Source: an uncultured Clostridia bacterium | GTDB taxonomy: Bacteria; Bacillota; Clostridia; TANB77; UBA1234 | Length of the DNA: 64,000 nt | Assembly (NCBI GenBank): GCA_934169745.1 | Contig: CAKPOE010000001.1 | Span: 62,001-126,000, forward strand | Direction of reading: 5' to 3' | Shown: positions 7,902 through 16,391 of the stretch, one piece after another | Numbering within the stretch: the stretch's first letter is position 1 | Layout: every line of letters begins with the position of its first letter | The notes under the pieces: generated by a model | The model's input: only the letters and a program-made list of their open reading frames with translations | The model's database searches: none | What the model was told of the DNA's origin: nothing | Translations under genes and position numbers: made by a program

Positions 7902-9191
7902 GTGAAACGTTTTGTTATATTTCTTGCTTTGGTTTGCTCTTTGATATTTTCATCTTCTGCACTGGCTGTTTCGGTACAAATGAATGGGGAGAATATTAAT
8001 TTTACAGATGAAAAAGGCAATAAGGTTGAAGCTCAAATTATTAATAGTAGAACAATGGTGCCATTAAGGAAGATATTTGAAAGCTTAGGTTGCAAGATTG
8101 AATGGGATGGTGCTAGTAAAAAGATTACAGCTACTAAAGATGATGTGACTATTATATTACAAATAGATAATACAATAGCACAGAAAATAAGTAATGGTAT
8201 AAGCCAAAATATAAAGCTTGATAGCGCACCTATAATAAAAAATGATAGGACATTGGTTCCGTTGAGGTTTATAGCCGAGAGTTTAGATAAACAGGTTGGA
8301 TGGGATGCACAAAATCAAACTGCAATTATTATTGATTATTCATATTTTGAGAATCAATTAAAAAATAAAGTGCCAGCATTATATTATTTTTTGAAGAACG
8401 ACTATGACAATAATAAAGTGACTAGTGGTACAATTATCAGAAAATATTTTGATAATGACGATAATACAAAAAATAATTCAGCCAATATTTATTTTGAAAT
8501 TTCGGAAGCAAAGAAAAACAACATTGAACAAAACGTGAAATTGAGTTTCGCAGGGAACAATTCGTTAATGCAAGATATTATAAATGAAAAGTGGAATAAC
8601 TGTAATGCAAACGCAGTATTTAATGAAAATGAAATCTTGTATAGTTCGAGTGGAATGTTTGCTAAAATTTTAGATAATGGCGTAGTTGAATATGAAAAAC
8701 TTGGATTAGATGGAAATGGAACTTTAAGCTTTGAACAGTTTTTTAGGCGCTGGATAAGTGTTTCGGAAAAGGAAATAAATGTTCAGACATTTAAAGGGAT
8801 TAAAAATGAATTTGATGCACTTTGCCAATTGTTTAATGGTAGTAGTTCGTACGAAAATCTTGAAAGTGGAAAAAAATATATCTGGAATTTTAATACTAAA
8901 GTATTAAAGTTTGATAACGCAAAAATGAAGTATTTCGATTTAACAAAATTAGATAATATAGTGTTTGATAACATGTACAGTAGAGCATATAGTTTAATAA
9001 ACAAAAAAGTATTTAATTATGATTTAAATCAAGATGACATTTTTTATGACACAAATGGTATAACTATGAGTGGAAAAATAATTGTGAATGTTGTAAATGA
9101 AAAGTTATTAAGTAATGAAGTTGATATTACGTATAAAGCAACAAATGATTATAATGAGATGTGGGAATATGATGTAAAGATAAATAACTAA
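7902..9191 (+). CDS. Secreted copper-amine-oxidase N-terminal (stalk) domain protein, copy 1
   Basis: 429 residues from GTG 7902, preceded by AAGGAGG. A signal peptide (FVIFLALVCSLIFSSSALA) is followed by two Cu_amine_oxidN1 repeats at about residues 28-145, with the hallmark pairs SRTMVPLRKIFESLG and DRTLVPLRFIAESLD ending in VGWDAQNQTAII. The remaining 280 residues form a large beta-rich extracellular domain I do not recognise. It is a diverged tandem paralogue of the next gene. The stalk domain does not imply amine oxidase activity; it is usually a surface or substrate-binding module. Confidence 0.8.
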   Translation: MKRFVIFLALVCSLIFSSSALAVSVQMNGENINFTDEKGNKVEAQIINSRTMVPLRKIFESLGCKIEWDGASKKITATKDDVTIILQIDNTIAQKISNGISQNIKLDSAPIIKNDRTLVPLRFIAESLDKQVGWDAQNQTAIIIDYSYFENQLKNKVPALYYFLKNDYDNNKVTSGTIIRKYFDNDDNTKNNSANIYFEISEAKKNNIEQNVKLSFAGNNSLMQDIINEKWNNCNANAVFNENEILYSSSGMFAKILDNGVVEYEKLGLDGNGTLSFEQFFRRWISVSEKEINVQTFKGIKNEFDALCQLFNGSSSYENLESGKKYIWNFNTKVLKFDNAKMKYFDLTKLDNIVFDNMYSRAYSLINKKVFNYDLNQDDIFYDTNGITMSGKIIVNVVNEKLLSNEVDITYKATNDYNEMWEYDVKINN

Positions 9192-9283
9192 TTTATGATT
9201 TCAAATTTTATAAGATGAATAATTTATAAAAAAATTGTAGCGGAGCACAGCGCACCCAAATTATAAATAGGAGGAGTTAAGAT

Positions 9284-10585
9284 ATGAAAAAGTTTTTATT
9301 ATTTTTGTTAGCTATAACAATGTTGTTGGCTGGTTCAGTAATGGCAAGTCAAGAAGCAATCGAAGTTAAAATGAACGATAAGTATATTGATTTTACAGAT
9401 GAAAACGGAAACAAGGTTGAGCCTGCTTTGATTAATGACAGAACCATGGTCCCAATGAGAAAAATATTTGAAACATTAGGTGCTAATGTTGAGTGGGATG
9501 GAGCTTTACAAAAAGTAACTGCAACGACAGAGGAAAAGAAGATATCATTGCAAATAGAAAATGAAAGTGCCACAGTTGAAGATTTAAAAACAAACGAAGT
9601 TAAAAATATAAAATTAGATTCTGTTCCTGTTATATTGAACGAAAGAACAATGGTACCAGTAAGATTTATTGCTGAAAGTTTGGATAAACAAGTAGGTTGG
9701 GATGGAGAAAATCAAGTAGTTGTTATAATAGATTACACGGATGTAGCTAAGATGATAGAAGAAAAATGTTCTAACCTTATAGCAATGAAAAAAGAACAAA
9801 CAGTTGAGATTAATACATGGGAACTTACAGCAAAATTGAATGGGACATTAGACTACAAAGATAAAGATTCTTCGAAAAACAATCAAAGCTTAAAACTATC
9901 TGGAACGCTAGAATTTAAAAAAGGTGATGAAGCAGGAGAGGTTAATATATCATTAAAAACTACAGGGAGTGGAAAATTAAAAGATACTCTTAAAGAAAAT
10001 GGCTATGATAATTATACTGCTGATATGATTGCGGATTTTGAAAATGATGTTACATACATGAAAACATCAACTACAAATGAACAAACAAAAGGAAAATGGG
10101 TAAAAGTTGATGGACAAGTTTTAGAAGATATGACTTTAAATTCTTTACAACTTGTGAACAGTGATCTTATAGAGGTATTAAAGTTTGAGGAAAGTAGTCT
10201 TACAAAGGATAGTTATGAAGAGTTGTTAGCAACTGTGGACGTACTTGTTAATCTATATGGAAATGATAATGTAAAAGTTTCTGGAACAAAAGAAAAAACA
10301 TATACTATAAAAGTTGATGCTAAAGAATTAGCTTCAAAATATGCTGACTCAATGAATGATACTTTAAAAGAATTATTAGATATGGGAAATGCTAACGTTG
10401 AAATAAAAAATTCTTACAAAAATGGAATGAACACTAAAACAACAATTGTTTTAAATGTATCAATTAAAGATAAAGAGTCAAAAGAAAATGTAAGCATAAA
10501 ACTTAACTTAGAAGCAAAATTTAATTCATACAATAAGGCGGTAAAAATTTCAATACCAAAGGCTTCAAAAGTTTATGAGGGATAA
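9284..10585 (+). CDS. Secreted copper-amine-oxidase N-terminal (stalk) domain protein, copy 2
   Basis: 433 residues from ATG 9284 with AGGAGG. Signal peptide (LLFLLAITMLLAGSVMA) and the same paired stalk repeats as the previous gene (DRTMVPMRKIFETLG, ERTMVPVRFIAESLD, VGWDGENQVVVIID). The C-terminal 280 residues keep the length and placement of copy 1 but have diverged, with Lys-rich beta segments. The 92-bp gap between copies is A/T rich and holds only the ribosome site. A tandem duplication is the natural explanation. Confidence 0.8.
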   Translation: MKKFLLFLLAITMLLAGSVMASQEAIEVKMNDKYIDFTDENGNKVEPALINDRTMVPMRKIFETLGANVEWDGALQKVTATTEEKKISLQIENESATVEDLKTNEVKNIKLDSVPVILNERTMVPVRFIAESLDKQVGWDGENQVVVIIDYTDVAKMIEEKCSNLIAMKKEQTVEINTWELTAKLNGTLDYKDKDSSKNNQSLKLSGTLEFKKGDEAGEVNISLKTTGSGKLKDTLKENGYDNYTADMIADFENDVTYMKTSTTNEQTKGKWVKVDGQVLEDMTLNSLQLVNSDLIEVLKFEESSLTKDSYEELLATVDVLVNLYGNDNVKVSGTKEKTYTIKVDAKELASKYADSMNDTLKELLDMGNANVEIKNSYKNGMNTKTTIVLNVSIKDKESKENVSIKLNLEAKFNSYNKAVKISIPKASKVYEG

Positions 10586-10588
10586 GAT

Positions 10589-11146
10589 ATGAGTAAAATC
10601 GAATGGAAACCAGGAACAATGGTCTACCCAGTACCAGCAGTGATGGTAACTTGTGGTGATATGAATAATTCAAATATAATAACGGTTGCATGGACCGGAA
10701 CAATATGTACAGATCCAGCGATGACATATATATCTGTTAGACCTGAAAGATATTCATACGATATAATAAAAAGTAGTGGAGAGTTTGTTATAAACTTAAC
10801 TACTAAAAAATTGGCGTATGCAACAGATTTTGCCGGAGTTAGAAGCGGTGCAGATATAGACAAGTTTGAAAAATTAAATTTAACAAAAGAAAAGGCAAAT
10901 AAGGTGAAATGTCCACTTATTAAAGAAAGTCCTTTAAACATAGAGTGCAAAGTTGTTGAAATAAAAGAGCTTGGGTCTCATCATATGTTTATAGCAAGAG
11001 TATTAGCTGTTGATGCTGATGAAAAGTATATGGATAAAAGCGGAAGATTTTGCATGGAAAAATGTGATTTAATAACATATTCACATGGTCAGTATTATGC
11101 ATTGGGAGAAAACTTAGGTAAGTTCGGCTTTTCAGTTAAAAAGTAA
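10589..11146 (+). CDS. Flavin reductase-like FMN-binding protein (flavoredoxin type)
   Basis: 185 residues, starting 3 bases after the preceding stop with a GAGGGAT site inside that gene's end. The fold is the split-barrel flavin reductase domain: MVYPVPAVMVTCGD, NIITVAWTG, DPAMTYISVRPERYS, FVINLTT and TDFAGVRSGADIDKFE are family patterns that line the FMN site. Such proteins reduce flavin or pass electrons in anaerobes; the partner is unknown. Translational closeness to the stalk-domain gene suggests shared transcription but not necessarily shared function. Confidence 0.85.
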   Translation: MSKIEWKPGTMVYPVPAVMVTCGDMNNSNIITVAWTGTICTDPAMTYISVRPERYSYDIIKSSGEFVINLTTKKLAYATDFAGVRSGADIDKFEKLNLTKEKANKVKCPLIKESPLNIECKVVEIKELGSHHMFIARVLAVDADEKYMDKSGRFCMEKCDLITYSHGQYYALGENLGKFGFSVKK

Positions 11147-11153
11147 AGTGTAT

Positions 11154-11208
11154 AAAATCCTCTTTATTGGTAATAATTACAATATGTAAAACCGATAAGG
11201 AGGATTTT
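11154..11208 (+). promoter_or_regulatory. 18-bp hairpin burying the ribosome binding site of the CAP-domain gene
   Basis: AAAATCCTCTTTATTGGT (11154-11171) pairs along its whole length with ACCGATAAGGAGGATTTT (11191-11208), with two G:U pairs and a 19-nt A/T loop. The downstream arm contains the ribosome site AAGGAGG of the ATG at 11212. It also has a T-run at the end, so it could serve as terminator for the upstream gene, as translational control, or both. Confidence 0.7.
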
Positions 11209-11211
11209 TAT

Positions 11212-11940
11212 ATGAAAAAAATATTGATTAGCATGCTAATTGTTTTTACAATTATACTTTCATGTAATAGTATATTTGCAATGAAACATTATGAAGAAGT
11301 TGATTTTGTTACAGGGATGGTAACAGCATCAGCACTTAATGTAAGAACGGGTCCAGGCACGGGATACAGAGTTATTGGTACTGTATATAAAAATGAATAT
11401 ATCCGTGTGTTTGCCAAAATAGGTGATTGGTATGTAATTCAAACACCAAGTGACCAAATAGGAGCTGTAAGCACAAAATACGTGAAGAAAATTAAAGCAA
11501 ATGCTGGAACAACAACCACAACTCCGTCTAATAATACTACATCTGATAATAGTTCGGCATCAGCAGATGAGAAAGAGTTGTTGAGATTAATAAATGCTGA
11601 GAGAACTAAAAATGGTTTGAGTGAGTTAAAGTTTAGCGAAGATTTATTGAAAGTCGCAAGAGATAAAGCTAAGGATTTAGTTGATAATAATTATTTCTCT
11701 CACAATTCACCAACGTATGGGTCGCCTTTTGATATGATGAAATCTTATGGAATAACATACAAAACTGCTGGCGAAAACATTGCTGGAAATTCAACGCTAC
11801 AAGGCGCTGTAACTGCATGGATGAATTCTGAAGGACATAGAGCGAATATACTAAGTAATGCTTACAACTATACCGGAATTGGAATAGTAAGTTCTCCAAA
11901 GTATGGAAAAGTATTAGTTCAAATGTTTATCGGAAAATAA
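11212..11940 (+). CDS. Secreted SH3b plus CAP-domain (YkwD-like) protein
   Basis: 242 residues. The start at ATG 11212 was chosen over an ATG 45 bases upstream because AAGGAGG precedes it and a signal peptide (ILISMLIVFTIILSCNSIFA) begins there. Residues about 35-95 are a bacterial SH3 domain (ALNVRTGPGTGYRVIG, GDWYVIQ) for wall binding. After a Thr/Ser linker, about 115-242 is a CAP/SCP domain (LLRLINAERTKNGL, FSHNSP, GENIAG, WMNSEGHRANIL), as in YkwD and SafA-type proteins. Likely on the cell surface or spore. The upstream hairpin may control translation. Confidence 0.88.
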   Translation: MKKILISMLIVFTIILSCNSIFAMKHYEEVDFVTGMVTASALNVRTGPGTGYRVIGTVYKNEYIRVFAKIGDWYVIQTPSDQIGAVSTKYVKKIKANAGTTTTTPSNNTTSDNSSASADEKELLRLINAERTKNGLSELKFSEDLLKVARDKAKDLVDNNYFSHNSPTYGSPFDMMKSYGITYKTAGENIAGNSTLQGAVTAWMNSEGHRANILSNAYNYTGIGIVSSPKYGKVLVQMFIGK

Positions 11941-11951
11941 AATCAAATTTG

Positions 11952-11980
11952 TTGATTTTTTGTAAACTACGTGATATAAT
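11952..11980 (+). promoter_or_regulatory. Sigma-A promoter for the c-di-AMP riboswitch transcript
   Basis: TTGATT (11952-11957), exactly 17 bp, then a perfect TATAAT (11975-11980). Transcription would start near 11987, just before the riboswitch. Confidence 0.7.
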
Positions 11981-11989
11981 AACAATAGT

Positions 11990-12115
11990 TTAATAGGAGC
12001 TGAATCCTGTTTTTAGGAGCCGAGGAACCAATTTTGGGGTGTATACATTTTTTGTTAGGAAACTTTCTATTCCGAACCCGTCAGCTAACTTGGTAAGCAC
12101 TTTAGAGAGAATTTT
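11990..12115 (+). ncRNA. ydaO-yuaA type c-di-AMP riboswitch
   Basis: The 3' half has the conserved string TTCCGAACCCGTCAGCTAAC followed by TTGGTAAGCAC, and a GAGCCGAGGAACCA / GGGGTG core lies upstream, which is the signature of the ydaO class that binds cyclic di-AMP. An intrinsic terminator follows directly, so binding would end transcription before the glycosyltransferase genes. Boundaries are approximate. Confidence 0.88.
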
Positions 12116-12117
12116 AA

Positions 12118-12148
12118 AACTTATAGAGGGCTCTCTATAAGTTTTTTT
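12118..12148 (+). terminator. Riboswitch expression-platform terminator
   Basis: AACTTATAGAG (12118-12128) pairs with CTCTATAAGTT (12133-12143) around GGCT and is followed by T. The upstream TTAGAGAGAATTTTAAAAC could compete for pairing as an antiterminator. Confidence 0.8.
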
Positions 12149-12176
12149 ATGGAGAAGTGACAAAAAGGAGGCAAAT

Positions 12177-13259
12177 ATGTACGATATAACAGTTATTATG
12201 CCAGCACATAACGAAGGAAAATACATAAGAGAAAGCATTGAATCAATTATTAGTCAAACATTTGGTTTTAACAGAATTCAAGTGATTTTGGCTGATGATG
12301 CTTCTACAGATGATACTTTAGAGATAATGAGAGAGTATGAAAGCAAATACTCAAATGTTAAAGTTATAACATTTGAAGAAAAAACAGGTTCGGCAGGCAA
12401 GCCAAGAAATGAAGCGATAAAGTGTGCTGATGGAAAGTATTTGATGTTTATAGATGCGGACGATTTATATGAGCTTGATGCCTGTGAAAAAATGTATAAT
12501 TGTATAGAGGAGAGACATACAGATTTTGTTACAGCAAATTCGATTGACATGAATGAAGAAAAGCAAAAATACGAAAAACCATTTATTGATTTAGAAAAAT
12601 ATCCAAGTCAATATATTGAAATTAGTTCTATAGAAAATGACGTATTACCAATGACTTGTTCTGCTTGTTTCAAAATTTTTAGTACAGAATTTGTTAAAAA
12701 AAATAATTTGAAATTTTTAGAGGGTTGCCCAGCAGAAGATTCATACTTTTCATATTCATCACTTATAGCTGCAAAAAAATGTTATTATAATTCCGACATA
12801 ATATATAATTATAGAAGAAGGTATAGTGAGGACAACTTATCAATTTCAACTAATTTTTCATTTGAATATTTTGAAAAAATAAATTATGCATATAATAAAA
12901 TTTATGAAAAGTTCAGAGAAAATGGATTTATAAAATATTATAGGGCGTATTACTTAAATAGTGTGATGTATGTTTTATTTAACTTAATAGACTCAAATAA
13001 AATAAGTAATGACGAAAAAATAGATGTGCTAAAAATGATTAGGTGGTTAATTAAGCTTTGTGAAGAATTAAACATAAAAATAAAGGAAGTAGAAGATAAT
13101 AGTGGTGTTCTTGCACTTATGAGTTTTGTTATAAATGAGGATTATCAAAAAGCAATAGATTTATTAGATGAAATATCAAGAAAGAGAAGCTGCATGACAA
13201 AAGAAGAGGCTAATGAACAAAAATCACAATTAAAAAAGAGAATAAAAGAGAGTTTTTAG
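12177..13259 (+). CDS. GT2-family glycosyltransferase, copy 1, under c-di-AMP riboswitch
   Basis: 360 residues from ATG 12177 with AAAGGAGG. The GT-A domain is at the N-terminus (TVIMPAHNEGKYI, LADDASTDDTLEIM, FIDADDLYELDACEKMY with the metal-binding DxD). The C-terminal 150 residues are helical and Lys/Tyr/Asn-rich, typical of the TagA/EpsJ-like teichoic-acid and exopolysaccharide branch, but substrate cannot be inferred. No membrane helix. It is a tandem paralogue of the next gene, 12 bases away, and both lie behind the c-di-AMP riboswitch, suggesting a surface glycan adjusted with wall or osmotic state. Confidence 0.85.
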   Translation: MYDITVIMPAHNEGKYIRESIESIISQTFGFNRIQVILADDASTDDTLEIMREYESKYSNVKVITFEEKTGSAGKPRNEAIKCADGKYLMFIDADDLYELDACEKMYNCIEERHTDFVTANSIDMNEEKQKYEKPFIDLEKYPSQYIEISSIENDVLPMTCSACFKIFSTEFVKKNNLKFLEGCPAEDSYFSYSSLIAAKKCYYNSDIIYNYRRRYSEDNLSISTNFSFEYFEKINYAYNKIYEKFRENGFIKYYRAYYLNSVMYVLFNLIDSNKISNDEKIDVLKMIRWLIKLCEELNIKIKEVEDNSGVLALMSFVINEDYQKAIDLLDEISRKRSCMTKEEANEQKSQLKKRIKESF

Positions 13260-13271
13260 AGAGGTGTGAAT

Positions 13272-14348
13272 ATGTATAAAGTAAGTGTTATAGTTCCGAT
13301 ATATAATGCGGAAAAATATTTTGATGAATGTATAAAAAGTGTAATCAATCAAACTATAGGTTTTGAAAATATTCAATTAATATTAGTTGATGATTGCTCA
13401 ACTGATGGTAGCGCAACAATTGCGAAAAAGTATGCAGGTGAATATGACAATATTAGTTTTTACTCTAGTGAAAAGAACACTGGTGTAGCCGGACATGCAA
13501 GAAACATTGGGTTAGAACATGCAGAAGGCGAATATGTAATGTTTACGGACGCTGATGATTTTTACGATTTGGCAGCTTGTGAAACAATGTATAATTTCAT
13601 AAAAGATAAGAATGCAGATTTGGTTACTGCTAATTACAAGAATGCAGATGAGAATGGAACTCCTTGGGAAAAACCTATATTTAATTTAGATGAGTATAAG
13701 ACATTTAAGTTAGGAACGGGAGATTTTATAAAGTCATTTTTTGTTCTTAATTCATCAGTTTGTAATAAAATTTTTAGAACAAAATTTATTAAAGAAAATT
13801 CACTTAGATTTTTAGAAGGTGTTCCTGCAGAGGATGCATATTTTACATACTCTTCTTTAATGAAGTCGGATAACATTTACTATAATGAAAAAGTTATTTA
13901 TTATTATAGAGTAAGAAATACTTCAGGAACATTGTCGGTTTCGTGGAACTGTTCTAAAAGATATTTTGATAATATAAATGAGGCATATAAGAAGTTATAT
14001 CAACTATTTAAAGATAATAATAGACTAGATTATTATAGATTTTTCTATGCTAAAAATTTAACATATATGTTGTATAAATTCATTGATTCAAAGTCTATTG
14101 ATGACGAAGAAAAAATAGAAGTAATCTCAAATATGAGATGGTTTTATAAGCTAAGTCCAGAATTGAAAGTACCAGCTTGCCAAAAATCTCTTGGAGTTTT
14201 GATAGATAAAATAATAGCAGGAGAATATAGAGATTTTGTTGATGTGTGTAATGTAATTGCTGATATAAGAACATATATGCCAAAAGATATAAGAGAGAAG
14301 ATGTCTAAACCAAGCATGGAATTTTATGAAGAATTAAAAAAGATGTAA
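13272..14348 (+). CDS. GT2-family glycosyltransferase, copy 2
   Basis: 358 residues from ATG 13272 (AGAGGTG site); GTG 13266 is a less likely start. Same architecture and length as copy 1: SVIVPIYNAEKYFDE, LVDDCSTDGSATIA, FTDADDFYDLAACETMY (DxD), and a matching AEDAYFTYSSL segment that corresponds to AEDSYFSYSSL in copy 1. The two arose by tandem duplication and presumably add different sugars or linkages in one polymer. The operon ends in a large family B palindrome. Confidence 0.85.
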   Translation: MYKVSVIVPIYNAEKYFDECIKSVINQTIGFENIQLILVDDCSTDGSATIAKKYAGEYDNISFYSSEKNTGVAGHARNIGLEHAEGEYVMFTDADDFYDLAACETMYNFIKDKNADLVTANYKNADENGTPWEKPIFNLDEYKTFKLGTGDFIKSFFVLNSSVCNKIFRTKFIKENSLRFLEGVPAEDAYFTYSSLMKSDNIYYNEKVIYYYRVRNTSGTLSVSWNCSKRYFDNINEAYKKLYQLFKDNNRLDYYRFFYAKNLTYMLYKFIDSKSIDDEEKIEVISNMRWFYKLSPELKVPACQKSLGVLIDKIIAGEYRDFVDVCNVIADIRTYMPKDIREKMSKPSMEFYEELKKM

Positions 14349-14386
14349 ACGGTTTCAAACTGTTGTCGGTATAAATGAAAAATATT

Positions 14387-14487
14387 AACACCAACAACCA
14401 ATTTTCTGGCAGTCACATTTTCTACTCGTTTTTTCAAAAATGAGCAGAAAAGTGGCTGTCAGAAAAATTGGTCATTGGTGTTTTTTG
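14387..14487. repeat. Family B palindrome, full-length copy 1
   Basis: About 96 bp. The left arm begins AACACCAACAACCAATTTTC and runs through TGGCAGTCAC; the right arm ends GGCTGTCAGAAAAATTGGTC ATTGGTGTT. Each arm is about 45 nt and pairs with the other along nearly its whole length, with a T-run after the right arm. The same element with many compensated changes is at 19607. It lies between convergent genes and probably acts as a terminator in both directions. Confidence 0.8.
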
Positions 14488-15516
14488 TCACTTCACCTTT
14501 TCGGCAAAACTGTTATTTACCAGTTTGTCGTAAGGTGCAGTTTGCTTGAGTTCTCCGGCGAGTGTCATGACTTCTTGAAGTCTATTGAATGAATCTTCTG
14601 TCATAGAAGGTTCGGTTTTCCAAGCACCAATTTCTTTGTAACGAGTAGCTACCTTTTCAAGTACTTTTAGGTCGGTGTCTGTAAATGACGGCTGCAACGC
14701 TTTTGCAATTTCGGCAGGAGAATGAGTATCAACCCAAACCTGACCTTTGTAAAGAGCATTTACGAAATGCTGGATGATGTCAGCATTTTTTTGCAAATAA
14801 CTCTTTTTTGCAAAGTATACAGTATAAGGAATTTCGCCAGCTGCTTCACCAACAGAAGCGATGATGTATCCCTTTCCCTCATTTTCAGTCACTGTTGCAG
14901 CAGGTTCAAACATCGTTACATAGTCACCTGTACCACTAGTAAAGGCACTATTCATGATGTCAAAGCTGATGCTGTTATCGAAGTTGAGATCTTCGCTAGG
15001 ATTTAGTCCGTTTTTCTTGAGCACGTACTCAAATGCCATGTACGGTACACCGCCTTTTCGGCCAGGAAGTACGTGACTACCTTTAAGACTTTTCCAGTCG
15101 AAGTTTTCAACAGGTGCTCTACCTACAAGAAAAGAGCCATCTTTTTGAGTAACTTGTGCAAAGACTTCTGCGTAGTCTTCTTTTCCCTCATTGTACACAT
15201 AGATTGCGGCTTCAGGACCGGCAAAGCCGATGTTAACCTGCCCAGAAAGGACGGCTGTCATTACTTTGTCAGCACCTTGGCTATTGATTATTTCAAGGTC
15301 GATGCCTTCATCCTTGAAAAAACCAAGGTTTTGTGCAACGTACTGAGGTGCGTAGAACACAGAATGAGTAACTTCGCTCACAGTTACTTTCTGAAGTTTG
15401 TTTTCTTTAGTAGGGTAGAGAGTAGAGTTGTACTTGGTCACTGCGAGTACAGCCATAGCAGCGACGAAGATGACTACCAGCGACACGATGATGATCTTAG
15501 TTACCTTACTTTTCAT
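14488..15516 (-). CDS. NMT1/THI5-like ABC transporter substrate-binding protein
   Basis: 342 residues. An N-terminal hydrophobic helix (IIIVSLVVIFVAAMAVLAV) anchors or exports it; there is no lipobox Cys. The NMT1/SsuA fold is seen in HSVFYAPQYVAQNLGFFKDEG, INSQGADKVMTAVLSGQVNIGFAGPEAAIYVY and the later FEPAATV and VGRAP segments. Relatives bind alkanesulfonates, taurine, nitrate or the thiamine precursor HMP; the ligand cannot be chosen. It is last in an ATPase-permease-binding protein operon. The DNA is visibly richer in G/C than its neighbours, suggesting later acquisition. No in-frame CGG. Confidence 0.85.
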   Translation of the reverse strand: MKSKVTKIIIVSLVVIFVAAMAVLAVTKYNSTLYPTKENKLQKVTVSEVTHSVFYAPQYVAQNLGFFKDEGIDLEIINSQGADKVMTAVLSGQVNIGFAGPEAAIYVYNEGKEDYAEVFAQVTQKDGSFLVGRAPVENFDWKSLKGSHVLPGRKGGVPYMAFEYVLKKNGLNPSEDLNFDNSISFDIMNSAFTSGTGDYVTMFEPAATVTENEGKGYIIASVGEAAGEIPYTVYFAKKSYLQKNADIIQHFVNALYKGQVWVDTHSPAEIAKALQPSFTDTDLKVLEKVATRYKEIGAWKTEPSMTEDSFNRLQEVMTLAGELKQTAPYDKLVNNSFAEKVK

Positions 15517-15578
15517 GATATACCTCCTAATTTTACTTCGGCTATGCCGAATAATTTATCTATATAGTATATGGTACG

Positions 15579-16391
15579 TCAAGTAGTTTTGTGCATTACA
15601 AACCTTAGAATTAGCTTTTCAAGTAGTACAACGCCTTGATACATTGCGGCTGCTACAATGCCAAGGACGATGACACTTGTCATAACTAAGTCTAGTTTGA
15701 AAACTTGACCGCCATACACTATTAGATATCCAAGTCCTGCTTTTGATACAAGGAATTCACCAGATATCACACCAACTAGTGATAGACCAATGTTGACCTT
15801 TAATGCGTTAATGAGTGTAGAAATGTTTGATGGAAACACTACTTTGGTAAATACTTGCAATTTTGTTGCTCCGAAAGTGGTAGCCATTTTTATTATATTT
15901 TTATCAGTACTTAGAAAGCCGTTTAGCATTTCTAATACTGTTACGATAAGAGAAATTGCAAGTGCCATTGTAATAATGGCAGAAGTACCAGCGCCAACCC
16001 AAACAATGATTACTGGGCCAAGCGCAACTTTTGGCAGACTGTTTAGCACTACGAGAAATGGCTCAGCTACTTTCGAAACAAAGTCTGACCACCAAAGTAT
16101 ACATGCAAGTGATGCGCCAATTATTGTACCAAGCAAGAAACCTACGATTGTCTCTAAGCAAGTTACACTCAAATGAGTAATTAAATTGTTAGAAGACATG
16201 TCGAGAATTGTTTTTACAATTCTTGATGGACTGCTCATCAGAAATGAATCAATCACGCCAAGATTTGCAAACAATTCCCACAAGGCTATGAAGATGATGA
16301 GGGTTAAGATTTGAGTTATCAAAATCAGCCTTTTCCTTCGCTTTTTTTTAGAAAGGTACTCCTTTCTATCATCAGAAATTATGGTATTCAT
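15579..16391 (-). CDS. ABC transporter permease (SsuC/TauC/ThiX type)
   Basis: About 270 residues with six membrane helices. The start at ATG 16391 overlaps the ATPase stop in an ATGA junction, with GGAGGGAG 8 bases upstream; an ATG further upstream is unlikely. The cytoplasmic EAA loop (MATTFGATKLQVFTKVVFPS) that contacts the ATPase is present. The BPD_transp_1 fold matches alkanesulfonate, taurine and HMP importers. It works with the ATPase and binding protein on either side. A 62-bp gap separates it from the binding-protein gene. Confidence 0.87.
   Translation of the reverse strand: MNTIISDDRKEYLSKKKRRKRLILITQILTLIIFIALWELFANLGVIDSFLMSSPSRIVKTILDMSSNNLITHLSVTCLETIVGFLLGTIIGASLACILWWSDFVSKVAEPFLVVLNSLPKVALGPVIIVWVGAGTSAIITMALAISLIVTVLEMLNGFLSTDKNIIKMATTFGATKLQVFTKVVFPSNISTLINALKVNIGLSLVGVISGEFLVSKAGLGYLIVYGGQVFKLDLVMTSVIVLGIVAAAMYQGVVLLEKLILRFVMHKTT

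Noticed and set aside
14387..14487. CRISPR-like repeat.
   Set aside because: It is one long palindrome with scattered single relatives, not a regular array with spacers.
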